64,000 nucleotides of DNA, from positions 186,001 to 250,000 of the forward strand of contig NC_015727.1 of assembly GCF_000219215.1 (NCBI RefSeq), read 5' to 3'. The notes beneath the pieces were generated by a model that saw only the letters and a list, made by a program, of their open reading frames with translations, searched no databases and was not told the origin of the DNA. The translations under genes were made by a program, and so were the position numbers. This document shows, piece after piece, positions 27,660 through 36,223 of this stretch (positions are counted from its first letter, which is position 1; every line of letters begins with the position of its first letter). Source of the stretch: Cupriavidus necator N-1 (lineage in GTDB: Bacteria; Pseudomonadota; Gammaproteobacteria; Burkholderiales; Burkholderiaceae).

Positions 27660-27983
27660 ATGCCACGGTCACTACCTGATCCGACTCCACCGTCGCGCGC
27701 GACGATTCGCACCATTCACCAACTGGGCGACCGGATTCGAGCAAGCCGGGCAGGGAAAGGAATGCCTATTGACCAGGCGGCCAGGCATTCCGGTGTCTCC
27801 ATCGGCATGCTGTCCAAGCTCGAGAACGGCAAGGGGGTCAATCTCGAGCATGCCCTGCGTGTATTGGACGGACTGGGTTTGACGATGCTGGTCGTTCCCA
27901 AGGCGCATGCGCCTTGGCTCGAACAGGCAGCGGCCCATGCGGCCAAGATTGGCGAGGATGTGGCGTGGGACCAGAATGCTTAG
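27660..27983 (+). CDS. XRE/HipB-like DNA-binding protein
   Basis: 107 residues from ATG at 27660 (ATG at 27612 is also in frame). The helix-turn-helix is at about residues 22-75: HQLGDRIRASRAGKGMPIDQ, AARHSGVSIGMLSKLENGKG. Followed by a helix with GLGLTMLVVPKAHAPWLEQA. HipB proteins are antitoxins and repressors of HipA kinases, but no hipA follows; an IS630 fragment starts 80 bases downstream. A near-identical truncated copy lies at 49038-49292. Confidence 0.75.
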   Translation: MPRSLPDPTPPSRATIRTIHQLGDRIRASRAGKGMPIDQAARHSGVSIGMLSKLENGKGVNLEHALRVLDGLGLTMLVVPKAHAPWLEQAAAHAAKIGEDVAWDQNA

Positions 27984-28063
27984 CTAGTAGCGTCGCGTGG
28001 CGCCGTGGCGTGGAAGCGGTCATACTCGTGACGGCGATCGACCGCTTGATGGGTGCCTTCTAC

Positions 28064-28843
28064 TCAGCGGTCCGAAATATAGGCGACAGATGGGGCGTCG
28101 AAGAATGAGCGCACAAGCCGGCGGTTCTTCTTCACGTCGTGCAGGTGCTGCTCAACGCGGATTTCCAGTTTCTCGCCCGCTCGCAACGGATCGCGCGCCA
28201 CACCAGTTCGCTTGAGATGACTCCACACGAACTCGTCGGGATTCGGGTCGGGCGCGTAACCCGGCAGCACATGCATCGTGAGCTTTCCCTTGGTCGATTC
28301 GATGTACTCGCGCACATTGGCCTTCTTGTGTGCTGGCAGTCCGTCAACGATCAGATGCACTGGGCGGTTGCGGCCCGTCATCATCTTCTTGAGCAATTCG
28401 ATGAATAGCTCCGCGGTCAAGGCCCCTTTGTAGGTCGCAAACCAGAAGGCACCTTCGGCGTTCACCGCGGACGCGGCGGAATTCGATTGGCGCTGCCCGG
28501 GGCGCTCAATCACCGGTGTCTCGCCTTTGACCGCCCAGGTCTTGCCATGCACCGCGTCGGCTCGAAATCCTGATTCGTCCCAGAAGTAGATGTCCGCACC
28601 GCTTTGCTTGGCCGCAGCCGCAATGCCCGGAAATGATTCACGCTGCCAGCGCTCGACGGCCTGCGGATCTCGTTGGTACGCCCGCTGCCATGGCTTTTGC
28701 GGGCTCAAGTCCAGTCCCGCCAGCAGCCTGCCCACTGCTGTGACACCCATCTTCACACCAAATTTCTCATCGATGAGCGTGGCCACAATCTGTCGTGTCC
28801 ACAGCCCGAAGTCCAGACCGATTGGGGGGGCTCCAGCACACAC
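28064..28843 (-). pseudogene. IS630-family transposase, N-terminus missing
   Basis: 259 codons containing the full DDE core: ADIYFWDESGFRADAV, VHLIVDGLPAHKKANVREYI, LPGYAPDPNPDEFVWSHLKR. The N-terminal helix-turn-helix region is absent; the frame breaks at a run of C near 28825, where a different frame continues a few family-like residues. Normal length would be about 340. Inserted right after the HipB-like gene, possibly replacing hipA. Confidence 0.75.
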
Positions 28844-28869
28844 GAGCTCTGTCGGTCCGAGCGGCCAAT

Positions 28870-29075
28870 CGGTGATTTGACGCCGGAGACAGTTGGGTTG
28901 TCACTGGCGGACGGGAAAGAGGTTCTGCATAAGCTGCAACAAATCATGGTCGCCGAGCAATCCGAAGAGATTTGCGAGTTGCGACGGGTCTGTTCTCGAT
29001 GCGGCCTCTGGCTTCCACTCAAGGACTATCGGATACGCAAAGTTGACAACGGTCTTCGGTAAGGTCGCCTTTCAT
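28870..29075 (+). pseudogene. ISKra4-family transposase N-terminal fragment
   Basis: Plus-strand frame reads LTPETVGLSLADGKEVLHKL, VAEQSEEICELRRVCSRCGL and LPLKDYRIRKVD, the usual N-terminus of ISKra4 transposases with its CxxC. A frame change near 29045 (TVFGKVAF in the next frame) and loss of similarity at 29075 show it is cut by the adjacent tnpB element. Confidence 0.6.
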
Positions 29076-29091
29076 CAGATTTGCTCCGAGA

Positions 29092-30226
29092 AACCTCGCC
29101 ATTCAAGGCGGGGAGTGAAAGGAGCGCCGCCGAAAGGCGGCATTCCCACGTTAGAATGAGCGGCATGATTCGTGTCTACCGCTACCGGGTGAAGTCGCTC
29201 AACGGCCTGCTCAACAAGCAGAGCCGCGCGGTGAACTACGTCTGGAACTTCTGCAATGACACGCAGAAGCACGCGCTCAAATGGGGGAAGACGTGGCCGA
29301 GCGGGTTCGATCTGAACGTGCTGACCACGGGCAGCAGCAAGGAACTCGGCATCCATTCCGGCACGGTCAACGCGACATGCGAGCAGTACGCGAAATCGCG
29401 CAGCCAGCATCGCCGTCCTTACTTGCGATACCGCGGTAGGAAGAGCCTTGGATGGGTGCCCATGAAGGGCCGCGATTTGAAACGAGAGGGCGAGGCGTTT
29501 CGCTTTGCCGGGCATACCTTCCGCGTTTTCAATAGTCGCCTGTTGCCCGAAGGCAAGGTCAGGGACGGCAGCAACTTTGCGCAGGATTCGCGCGGGAACT
29601 GGTTTCTCAACATCGTGATAGAAGTTGCTGATATGCCGGCACGCCCGATTCAAACTGGCGTCGGCATCGATCTTGGTTTGAAGGACTTCGCGACGCTTTC
29701 GACCGGCGAGAAGCTCCCCAATGACCGGTTTGGCCGGCAAGCCGCCGAACGACTGGCGAAGGCGCAGCGTGCGCGAAAGCACAAGCGGCATATTGCCAAG
29801 CTGCATGCCAAGGTGGCGAATGCCCGCGCCGACTTCCAACACAAGCTTGCGCTCGAGCTCGTCCGGCGCTTCGATTACATCGCGGTCGGCAACGTGTCGG
29901 CTTTGAAACTCGCCAAAACCAAGATGGCGAAGAGCGTCTACGACGCATCCTGGTCGTCCTTCCGGGACAAGCTCCGCTACAAAGCGATTGCGCACGGAGC
30001 CACGTTTGAGGAAGTGAACGAAAGCGGTTCTACCCAGTCCTGTTCGGCGTGCGGTTCGAAGGACAGCACGACGCGGCCGAAAGGTATCGCAGGACTGCGA
30101 ATAAGAGAGTGGACCTGCAGTAGATGTGGTGTCGTGCATGACCGTGATACCAATGCTGCGTTAAACATTCTCCGATGCGGACGTGCATCGCCAGGTGTGG
30201 GAATCCCCTGCCTTTAGGCAGGGGAG
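29092..30226 (+). mobile_element. IS200/IS605-type element carrying only tnpB
   Basis: Left end: imperfect hairpin CCTCGCCATTCAAGGCGGGG (29092-29113) and the perfect hairpin GCCGCCGAAAGGCGGC. Right end: hairpin CCCCTGCCTTTAGGCAGGGG (30205-30224). Subterminal hairpins and a lone orfB describe IS1341-like elements, which depend on a TnpA in trans. Exact cleavage sites cannot be fixed. Confidence 0.7.
29156..30217 (+). CDS. tnpB: TnpB-family RNA-guided nuclease-like protein with altered RuvC-II site
   Basis: 353 residues from ATG at 29156. RuvC-I is GVGIDLGLKDFATLS (D172); the zinc finger is QSCSACGSKD and WTCSRCGVVHDRD (C296, C299, C321, C324); RuvC-III is DRDTNAALNIL. The usual RuvC-II glutamate (IxxEDL) is missing: the equivalent reads YIAVGNVSALKLAKTKM, while glutamates occur later in GATFEEVNESGS. 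TnpBs with relocated catalytic Glu have been described, so it may still be active. TnpB cuts DNA guided by RNA from the element's right end. The stop codon lies inside the right-end hairpin. Confidence 0.85.
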   Translation: MSGMIRVYRYRVKSLNGLLNKQSRAVNYVWNFCNDTQKHALKWGKTWPSGFDLNVLTTGSSKELGIHSGTVNATCEQYAKSRSQHRRPYLRYRGRKSLGWVPMKGRDLKREGEAFRFAGHTFRVFNSRLLPEGKVRDGSNFAQDSRGNWFLNIVIEVADMPARPIQTGVGIDLGLKDFATLSTGEKLPNDRFGRQAAERLAKAQRARKHKRHIAKLHAKVANARADFQHKLALELVRRFDYIAVGNVSALKLAKTKMAKSVYDASWSSFRDKLRYKAIAHGATFEEVNESGSTQSCSACGSKDSTTRPKGIAGLRIREWTCSRCGVVHDRDTNAALNILRCGRASPGVGIPCL

Positions 30227-30352
30227 ATGGAATGAACACCGCCCGTCAGTAACGCTAGCGGGGGTTCCACGATGAAGGGCTCTCGCTTGACCGACGGCAT
30301 CGATGTGCCAAAGTGAAGATCCGAACCATCACTTGAGGTAAGGAGAGCCCAA

Positions 30353-31375
30353 ATGAATGCTACGACATATGGGCTGGATCTTGCAAAGTCGATCTTCCAG
30401 CTCTACTGGGTCGACCCAGAGACGGGCGAGACGCACAGCCGGCGCCTCAGCAAGACCCAACTGATTTCCTTTCTGAGCAATCGCACCCCCGGCAAGTTCG
30501 TACTGGAGGCGTGTGGCGGCGCGCACTGGTGGGCAAGAAAGATTATCAGCCTGGGCCATGAAGCCATCCTACTCCACCCAAAGTACGTGCGACCGTTCGT
30601 GCGGACCAACAAGACCGATGCGGCCGACGCGCGCGCGATCTGGACAGCCGCGCAGCAACCTGGGATGCGACCGATACCGGTAAAGACTGAGGCACAGCAA
30701 GCCTTACTTGGATTGCACCGAATTCGCTCGGAACTAGTCGACAGCCGCACGCGGCAAGTGAATCAGATTCGCGGCTTGCTGGGCGAATACGGCCTGCACT
30801 TCGTGCTTGGTCGCAAGGCTGCCATGGCGCAGTTTGTCACCCGACTGAGCGAGATCGAGCAAACCATCCCGGCTCCCTTGTGGCGACTGTTGTCGCGCCA
30901 GTTACAGCGACTCAGGCAGTTGGACGCTGAAATCCTCGCGGCCGAGCAAGAGATCGCTGCATGGCTAAAAACCGAGCCTGCCGCCCAATGTGTGGATGCG
31001 ATTCCGGGAATTGGCCCGATCACCGCCACGGCCCTGGTTGCCACCATGGGATCTCCCCAGGCTTACCGCTCAGGCAGAGCCTTCGCGGCCAGCCTGGGCC
31101 TGGTACCAACCCAGAGTGGCACCGGCGGCAAGGTTCACCTCGGCCATATCAGCAAACGTGGCGATCCCTATTTGCGCAAACTGCTGATCCATGGCGCACG
31201 CATCGTGCTGACCCGCTCGAAGCGGCGCCCGTGCTGGGCTGAGGCCCTGCTGGTCAGGCGCCCGACCAATGTTGCCATCGTCGCGCTAGCCAACAAGATG
31301 GCGCGCACCGCCTGGGCATTGCTTGCCCATCGCCGCGTCTATGAACCCGGCTATATCAGCGCACGGCCTGCGTAG
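30353..31375 (+). CDS. IS110-family (IS1111 group) DEDD transposase
   Basis: 340 residues, complete. RuvC-like DEDD residues: GLDLAKSIFQLYWVD (first Asp), GKFVLEACGGAHWW (Glu), NKTDAADARAIW (two Asp). C-terminal Tnp domain: IPGIGPITATALVATMGSP, FAASLGLVPTQSGTGGK, then ISKRGDPYLRKLLIHGAR with the conserved serine region. AAGGAGAG precedes the ATG. These recombinases use a bridge RNA to choose donor and target. Confidence 0.93.
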   Translation: MNATTYGLDLAKSIFQLYWVDPETGETHSRRLSKTQLISFLSNRTPGKFVLEACGGAHWWARKIISLGHEAILLHPKYVRPFVRTNKTDAADARAIWTAAQQPGMRPIPVKTEAQQALLGLHRIRSELVDSRTRQVNQIRGLLGEYGLHFVLGRKAAMAQFVTRLSEIEQTIPAPLWRLLSRQLQRLRQLDAEILAAEQEIAAWLKTEPAAQCVDAIPGIGPITATALVATMGSPQAYRSGRAFAASLGLVPTQSGTGGKVHLGHISKRGDPYLRKLLIHGARIVLTRSKRRPCWAEALLVRRPTNVAIVALANKMARTAWALLAHRRVYEPGYISARPA

Positions 31376-31610
31376 CGAAAGCACGACCACAGCAGGGCAC
31401 AAACGAATACCTTCAGGGTTGCACAGGGTAAGGAGATAAGGTGTGATGGCAAACTAGGTCGGACCGCGGGAACGCAAACCCGATGACGTCCAAGCGGCTT
31501 ACAGCCCGTCGTGGGAGATGGGGACGTTCCCGGCTGATTCCATCAAGGCCCGCAGGCACGTTCCTGCAGCAAGGTCGGATATAAGACAGCAACCCATACC
31601 TACAAGCCAA
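31376..31610 (+). ncRNA. candidate bridge-RNA region of the IS1111-group element
   Basis: About 235 bases with no coding frame lie between the transposase stop and the right subterminal repeat. In IS1111-group elements the structured bridge RNA is encoded downstream of the transposase. Short complementary stretches occur (for example CCTGC / GCAGG around 31550-31568), but the fold was not computed. Confidence 0.35.
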
Positions 31611-31724
31611 AGCCCTTCAATTTACCTTGGCATCCGGGCGGTGTTCATATAAGGACGTCAAAGTGCCCGAATCGTGTCCTGCCTCTGCGAGCCTCCGTAC
31701 TAGGCGCAAATGCCATATCGGCAG

Positions 31725-31852
31725 GTTGTCGCGACCTTGCGCAAGTTCCTGCCGGTCGCCCCCCGCAGGCCCTGGCCGAAGCCGCCGCCTTGTTGATACT
31801 CTCAAAGAAGCTAGAGGGGATCTTTCCGAAGGACAAGGACGAGGACGCATGA
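31725..31852 (+). pseudogene. IS3-family orfA 3' end
   Basis: Plus-strand frame ends LAEAAALLILSKKLEGIFPK then DKDEDA and TGA, the conserved C-terminus of IS3 orfA proteins. The stop overlaps the orfB start (ATGA). The 5' part was replaced by the IS110 element. Confidence 0.65.
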
Positions 31853-32655
31853 TCGGCCTGGAAGATCGCCACACGATGGTCCGCCATATCGAAACCGCTC
31901 AGGCAGGCGGCGCACGCCTGCGCCAGGCGTGCGAGGTCGCTGGCATAACCGTGCGCACTCTGCAACGCTGGAAGGCCCACGATGGCTTGGTGGTCGGAGA
32001 CCCCCGCCCCGGGGCAGAGCGTCCCACGCCCGCGCATGCGCTGACCATCGAGGAGCGCGAACGCATTCTGGCGGTTGCCAATGAGCCGCGCTTCGCGGAC
32101 ATGCCGCCGGCGCGCATCGTGCCCATGCTGGCCGATGAGGGTGTCTACCTGGCCAGCGAATCGAGCTTTGGTCGGGTGCTGCGCGCCCATGGGCAGACCC
32201 GGCATCGAGGACGCGCCAAGGCACCGCGCCAAAGCCGCCCACCCACCACGCACGTGGCCACGGGGCCGCGCCAACTGTGGTGCTGGGACATGACCTACCT
32301 GCCGGCCGAGGTCGCCGGGCGCTGGTTTTATCTGTACCTGATCCTGGACGTCTACAGCCGCAAGATCGCGGGCTTCGAGGTCCACGATCGGGACGACGCC
32401 AACCACGCGGCGCATCTGGTCAAGCGCACGGCGCTGGCCGAGGGTATTCACGCCATGGCGACCAAGCAGGTGCTGCACGGGGACAATGGTGCTACGCTCA
32501 AGGCCACCACGGTGCTGGCGATGTTGCACTGGCTGGGCGTCAAGCCCTCGTATTCGCGCCCACGCGTGAGCGACGATAACGCCTTTGTGGAGAGCCTGTT
32601 CCGCACGGCCAAGTACCAGCCCAATCCGACGCTGCTGCTGGCAGGCCGACGGTAA
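31849..32655 (+). pseudogene. IS3-family transposase orfB, C-terminally truncated
   Basis: From ATG at 31849: helix-turn-helix-like RLRQACEVAGITVRTLQRWK, then the rve integrase core (LWCWDMTYLPAEVAGRWFYL first Asp, VLHGDNGATLKATTVL second Asp, SDDNAFVESLFRTAKYQPN with Glu). It ends abruptly after FRTAKYQPNPTLLLAGRR, roughly 60 residues short, where a DsrE-like relic begins on the other strand. Confidence 0.8.
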
Positions 32656-32873
32656 ATGGCGCTCGCGCCTCCCGGCCGATCTTGGCCAGCGTGTTGGGAC
32701 AGACCAGGGTGAGGGCGTCGGAAGCGGAATCCGGCACGTCCAGCGCGGCCTCCACGGCCTCGGAATTCACGACAATGCTAACGGTCGTTTGGGGCGAGTC
32801 TACGCGCCCGGGCTAGCGCGGCGACGGTGGGCGCATGTAGAACGATGCGCAGGTCGTCGCTGTTGTCTTCCAT
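32656..32873 (-). pseudogene. DsrE-family protein fragment
   Basis: AAGGAGA precedes ATG at 32873 and the frame reads MEDNSDDLRIVLHAPTVAAL; after a frame change near 32800 it continues VSIVVNSEAVEAALDVPDSA and LTLVCPNTLAKIGREA, matching the DsrE fold (VVxSxAVxA.., VCxNTLAKxG). The rest is cut off by the IS3 remnant. A small sulfur-relay or thiol protein before disruption. Confidence 0.5.
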
Positions 32874-32947
32874 TTTCTCTCCTTGTGGTGGCCAGGTATC
32901 CGGCAGGGTTCGTCCTCCTCGATCAGGCGCTGGTGCAAATGGCGAGG

Positions 32948-33853
32948 CTAGGACGCCCGGCCATTGAACATCTGAGTTCCGAGTTGCACAAATGCGCGTA
33001 CTGCTGGGGATATTTCCCGACGCCTGTGAGCCAGCACCAGTTGCACTGAGAATTTAAAGTCAGAGATCTGTGCGTAGAAGATTCCTGGCTGGGAGAAGTT
33101 CTGCATTGACTCAGGCACGATGGCCACTCCGTATCCCCCAGACGCAAGGCAAATTGCCGAGATGAAATCCTGGACCCGATATTCCAGATGCGGCGTGAAC
33201 CCTCCGACTTCGCCCAGGGCGGATAACGCGGACCCGAATCCTTCCTCGTCTGCAAACTGAGGGACGATGAACGATTGATCTGCCAGCGCGCGCGCTGGAA
33301 TTGTCGTTCGCCTTGCAAGGGGATGGCTTTCTGTCATGGCAGCCAGCAGACGTTCGGTCTGTACGACTTTGGTGACCACGCCAGCCGGATAGAGCCGCCT
33401 GGGCCTGACAATTCCCACATCAATCTGGCCATCGCTGAGCGCTTCAAGCTGCCTTGGCGTTTCCATTGGCACGACTTCGATCCGGACCATTTCGTGTGAT
33501 TTCCGAAACTCGCTCAGCATCATGGACAACAGGCCGCTGCTTGCGCCAGATGCCACATAGCCGACACGGATGACGCCGGCCAGTCCTCGGGCAGCCAGGC
33601 GTCCCACCTGGTCGGCGCGCTCAATGTGTCGCAATGCAGCGACAGCCTCGGCCTGGAACAGGTGCCCCGCGTCGGTAAGTGACACCGGCTTCCTTTTGTT
33701 TCGGTTCAGCAGAGTGACTCCCAGATCCTGCTCAAGGCGCTGGATCTGGGTGCTGAGCCCTGACTGTGCGACCCCCAGGCGATCTGCCGCCTTCGCAAAG
33801 TGAAGTTCTTCCGCCACGGCGAGAAAGCACTGCAGTTGGCGAACGTCGATCAT
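32948..33853 (-). CDS. LysR-family regulator of the glutarate operon (predicted)
   Basis: 301 residues from ATG at 33853, where the family start MIDVRQLQCFLAVAEELHFA begins. Helix-turn-helix AADRLGVAQSGLSTQIQRLE, then an effector-binding domain (GVIRVGYVASGASSGLLSMM, GQIDVGIVRPRRLYPAGV). Divergent from the glutarate hydroxylase gene; the shared 102-base region holds a perfect T-N11-A palindrome. Likely senses glutarate or a related acid and activates the two downstream genes. Confidence 0.9.
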   Translation of the reverse strand: MIDVRQLQCFLAVAEELHFAKAADRLGVAQSGLSTQIQRLEQDLGVTLLNRNKRKPVSLTDAGHLFQAEAVAALRHIERADQVGRLAARGLAGVIRVGYVASGASSGLLSMMLSEFRKSHEMVRIEVVPMETPRQLEALSDGQIDVGIVRPRRLYPAGVVTKVVQTERLLAAMTESHPLARRTTIPARALADQSFIVPQFADEEGFGSALSALGEVGGFTPHLEYRVQDFISAICLASGGYGVAIVPESMQNFSQPGIFYAQISDFKFSVQLVLAHRRREISPAVRAFVQLGTQMFNGRAS

Positions 33854-33893
33854 CGTTTTAATCTCAATTTCGGAACAAATATTACACACGTCT

Positions 33894-33920
33894 ATCTGGA
33901 TCATATCAAAGAATCCAGAT
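33894..33920. promoter_or_regulatory. LysR-type operator, perfect inverted repeat
   Basis: ATCTGGAT (33894-33901) and ATCCAGAT (33913-33920) are exact reverse complements separated by 11 bases, the classic LysR box spacing. It lies 35 bases before the glutarate hydroxylase start and 40 before the LysR start, so one site could control both. Confidence 0.65.
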
Positions 33921-33955
33921 GAAATAGCGCCATACCACATTCCTGAGAGCTATCG

Positions 33956-34885
33956 ATGAATGCCCCGCTTCCCGCTGCAGTGCTTGCCAGCCAAGATGAG
34001 TGCCGCTTCCAGTTGTCTGCCCACCCTGATCACCATCGCATCCTGCATGTGACCGTTGAGCGCGATGCACTTCTTGGGTTCCTGCATGACGTACGCAAGG
34101 TCGATGTCCAGAACCTGGAGTATGTCCCCTTCATGCGCTATGAACTCGCGGACGTGCTCGCGAAGCATGTCGGGGAGGACTTCGCTACAACCATCAACAA
34201 GATTGTGAAGGACCGGCAGCACGGTGGCTTTACGGTAGGCCTCCAGGGACTGACGACGGACGCCGACGATTTCGTTCGCTTCGGCACTGCCATCGGGCAC
34301 CTGCTGGGCCCCAGCAACCACGATTCGATGTCGGGCACTTACTATGCGCGCTTCGTGGTCAAGCATACGGACAATAGCGACTCCTATTTGCGCCAGGCCT
34401 ATCGGCTCTTCACGATGCACACCGACGGCACCTTCGTTACCGAAGCGACGGACTGGCTGTTGATGATGAAGTTTGCAGAACAGAATGCAGTTGGCGGCGA
34501 GTCCCGGTTCCTGCATCTGGACGATTGGGAAGGGCGTGACCGCTTTGTCAGTCACCGTCTCGGGACGCAGCCTTTCCTCTACAAGGCGCCGGGGTCCAAG
34601 AATGTCAGCGACAAGGTCGAGCGCCCGCTCTTCTTCCAGAACGAGTTTGGGTTGTCGATGTCCTTCATCGATCAGTTTGTACAGCCTCGCAATCGCGAGG
34701 AGGCTGCATTCCTGAACGACCTGTCGACCTCCATGGAGGCTTCGCCGGGAACCAGGGAAGTGTCGCTGCCCGTCGGCGACCTGGTTGTCCTGAACAACTA
34801 CTTCTACCTCCACGGGCGTGCGCCGTTCGAGAAGAGTGAGGCCCTGTTCCGTGAGCTGATGCGCCAGCGAGGCACGTTCGCCTAA
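33956..34885 (+). CDS. glaH: glutarate 2-hydroxylase (CsiD/GlaH), 2-oxoglutarate-dependent
   Basis: 309 residues, full length. The Fe(II) ligands are H155 and D157 in RLFTMHTDGTFV and H286 in YFYLHGRAPF, matching the E. coli enzyme within a few positions. Other family blocks: VPFMRYELADVLAKHVGED, VGLQGLTTDADDFVRFGTA, NHDSMSGTYYARFVVKHTD. It hydroxylates glutarate to L-2-hydroxyglutarate, with 2-oxoglutarate giving succinate and CO2. The next gene, 63 bases on, encodes an FMN hydroxy-acid dehydrogenase able in principle to oxidise the product. Confidence 0.9.
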   Translation: MNAPLPAAVLASQDECRFQLSAHPDHHRILHVTVERDALLGFLHDVRKVDVQNLEYVPFMRYELADVLAKHVGEDFATTINKIVKDRQHGGFTVGLQGLTTDADDFVRFGTAIGHLLGPSNHDSMSGTYYARFVVKHTDNSDSYLRQAYRLFTMHTDGTFVTEATDWLLMMKFAEQNAVGGESRFLHLDDWEGRDRFVSHRLGTQPFLYKAPGSKNVSDKVERPLFFQNEFGLSMSFIDQFVQPRNREEAAFLNDLSTSMEASPGTREVSLPVGDLVVLNNYFYLHGRAPFEKSEALFRELMRQRGTFA

Positions 34886-34948
34886 TTATCAATGTGATCC
34901 GGCGTGGCTGACAGTGACAGCGGTTGGGCCTGATAGAAGCTTCAAATC

Positions 34949-36223
34949 ATGATGACATCTCAAACCGAAGTTGCAAGAAGCCAGGCCGTTCCGGGCGCCG
35001 GAACACCTGCCAAGCCTGCCTATGGCGTCAACCGTCAGCTTCCTCGACGACTGCGGCCGATCCTCTCGCTTGCCGATTTTGAGGTCGCGGCAAAGCGGGT
35101 GCTTCCGCGCCCCATCTTTGGCTATATTGCCGGCGCTGCGGAGGATGAAAAGTCGCTTGCCGCGAACAGGACCGCTTTCGACGAGGTCAGGTTTCGTCCA
35201 AAAGTCCTTGTCGACGTATCGGGAAGGTCGCAAGCGACCGAGATCTTCGGGCAACGTTACGCTGCTCCCTTTGGCGTGGCGCCCGTCGGAATCAGTGCGA
35301 TTGCCGCTTACCGCGGCGATGTGGTCCTCGCCCAAACGGCACGGGAAGAGCAGATACCCGCAATCATGAGCGGTACGTCCCTGATTCCGATGGAAACCGT
35401 TCACGCGGCCGCGCCGGGCACGTGGTTCCAGGCGTACCTGCCAGGTGACGCCACACGCAGGGACGCGCTGATTGACCGGATTGAAGCGGCCGGGTTCAAA
35501 ACGCTTGTCCTGACGGTTGATATTCCCGTTTGGGCCAACCGGGAGAATAACGTCCGTACGGGCTTCTCCTTGCCTCTGCGACCATCTGTGCGTCTGGCAT
35601 TCGATGGCGTGTCCCGGCCGCGTTGGCTGGCCGGGACGTTCGCCAGGACGCTTATTTCGAGTGGGATGCCGCATTTTGAGAATTCTTTTGCATCTCGCGG
35701 CGCACCGATCTTGTCGGCCTCCGCAATTCGCGATACGGCGGGGCGGGATCACCTGAACTGGACGGATATCGAGCGAATCCGGAAAAGATGGCGCGGCAAC
35801 CTCGTCATCAAGGGCATTTTGCATACGTCCGATGCCGAACGCGCTGTCGCCCTGGGCGCCGACGGCATCATTGTCTCGAATCACGGTGGGCGCCAGTTGG
35901 ACGGCGCCGTGGAACCGCTTGCTGTCCTGCCGGAGATCTGTGAGGCAGTCGCGCATAAGATAACCGTGATGATGGACAGCGGTATCCGGCGAGGCGGTGA
36001 TGTTCTGAAGGCGTTGGCACTGGGAGCCCGCTTTGTCTTCCTAGGGCGGCCCTTTGTTTACGCTGCGGCCATTGGAGGAGCCGAAGGCATTCGCCACGCC
36101 ATCACGCTGTTGCGCGATGAGGTCGATCGCAACATGGCCATGCTTGGCGCGACGACCATCGCAGACGTGAACGATACCGTCATCGTCCAGGGCCACGGAA
36201 CCGGCCGAGTTACGTCGGGGTAA
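34949..36223 (+). CDS. FMN-dependent alpha-hydroxy-acid dehydrogenase
   Basis: 424 residues, longer than most because of an N-terminal extension of about 35. FMN-binding TIM barrel with LSLADFEVAAKRVLPRPIFG, YIAGAAEDEKSLAANR, APVGISAIAAYRGD, IPAIMSGTSLIPMET, LVLTVDIPVWANRENNVR and the active-site block IVSNHGGRQLDGAVEPL (catalytic His). The family oxidises L-2-hydroxy acids such as lactate, glycolate or mandelate to 2-oxo acids. In this operon the natural substrate would be L-2-hydroxyglutarate, replacing the FAD enzyme LhgO; that is inference. Confidence 0.88.
   Translation: MMTSQTEVARSQAVPGAGTPAKPAYGVNRQLPRRLRPILSLADFEVAAKRVLPRPIFGYIAGAAEDEKSLAANRTAFDEVRFRPKVLVDVSGRSQATEIFGQRYAAPFGVAPVGISAIAAYRGDVVLAQTAREEQIPAIMSGTSLIPMETVHAAAPGTWFQAYLPGDATRRDALIDRIEAAGFKTLVLTVDIPVWANRENNVRTGFSLPLRPSVRLAFDGVSRPRWLAGTFARTLISSGMPHFENSFASRGAPILSASAIRDTAGRDHLNWTDIERIRKRWRGNLVIKGILHTSDAERAVALGADGIIVSNHGGRQLDGAVEPLAVLPEICEAVAHKITVMMDSGIRRGGDVLKALALGARFVFLGRPFVYAAAIGGAEGIRHAITLLRDEVDRNMAMLGATTIADVNDTVIVQGHGTGRVTSG

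Larger units (their letters stand above)
30255..31640 (+). mobile_element. IS110-family element, IS1111 group
   Basis: Contains one DEDD transposase gene and carries subterminal inverted repeats GATGAAGGGCT (30271-30281) and AGCCCTTCAAT (31611-31621), typical of the IS1111 group. Outer limits are estimated. The long non-coding region follows the gene, as in that group. It sits directly after the tnpB element and abuts an IS3 remnant. Confidence 0.7.
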
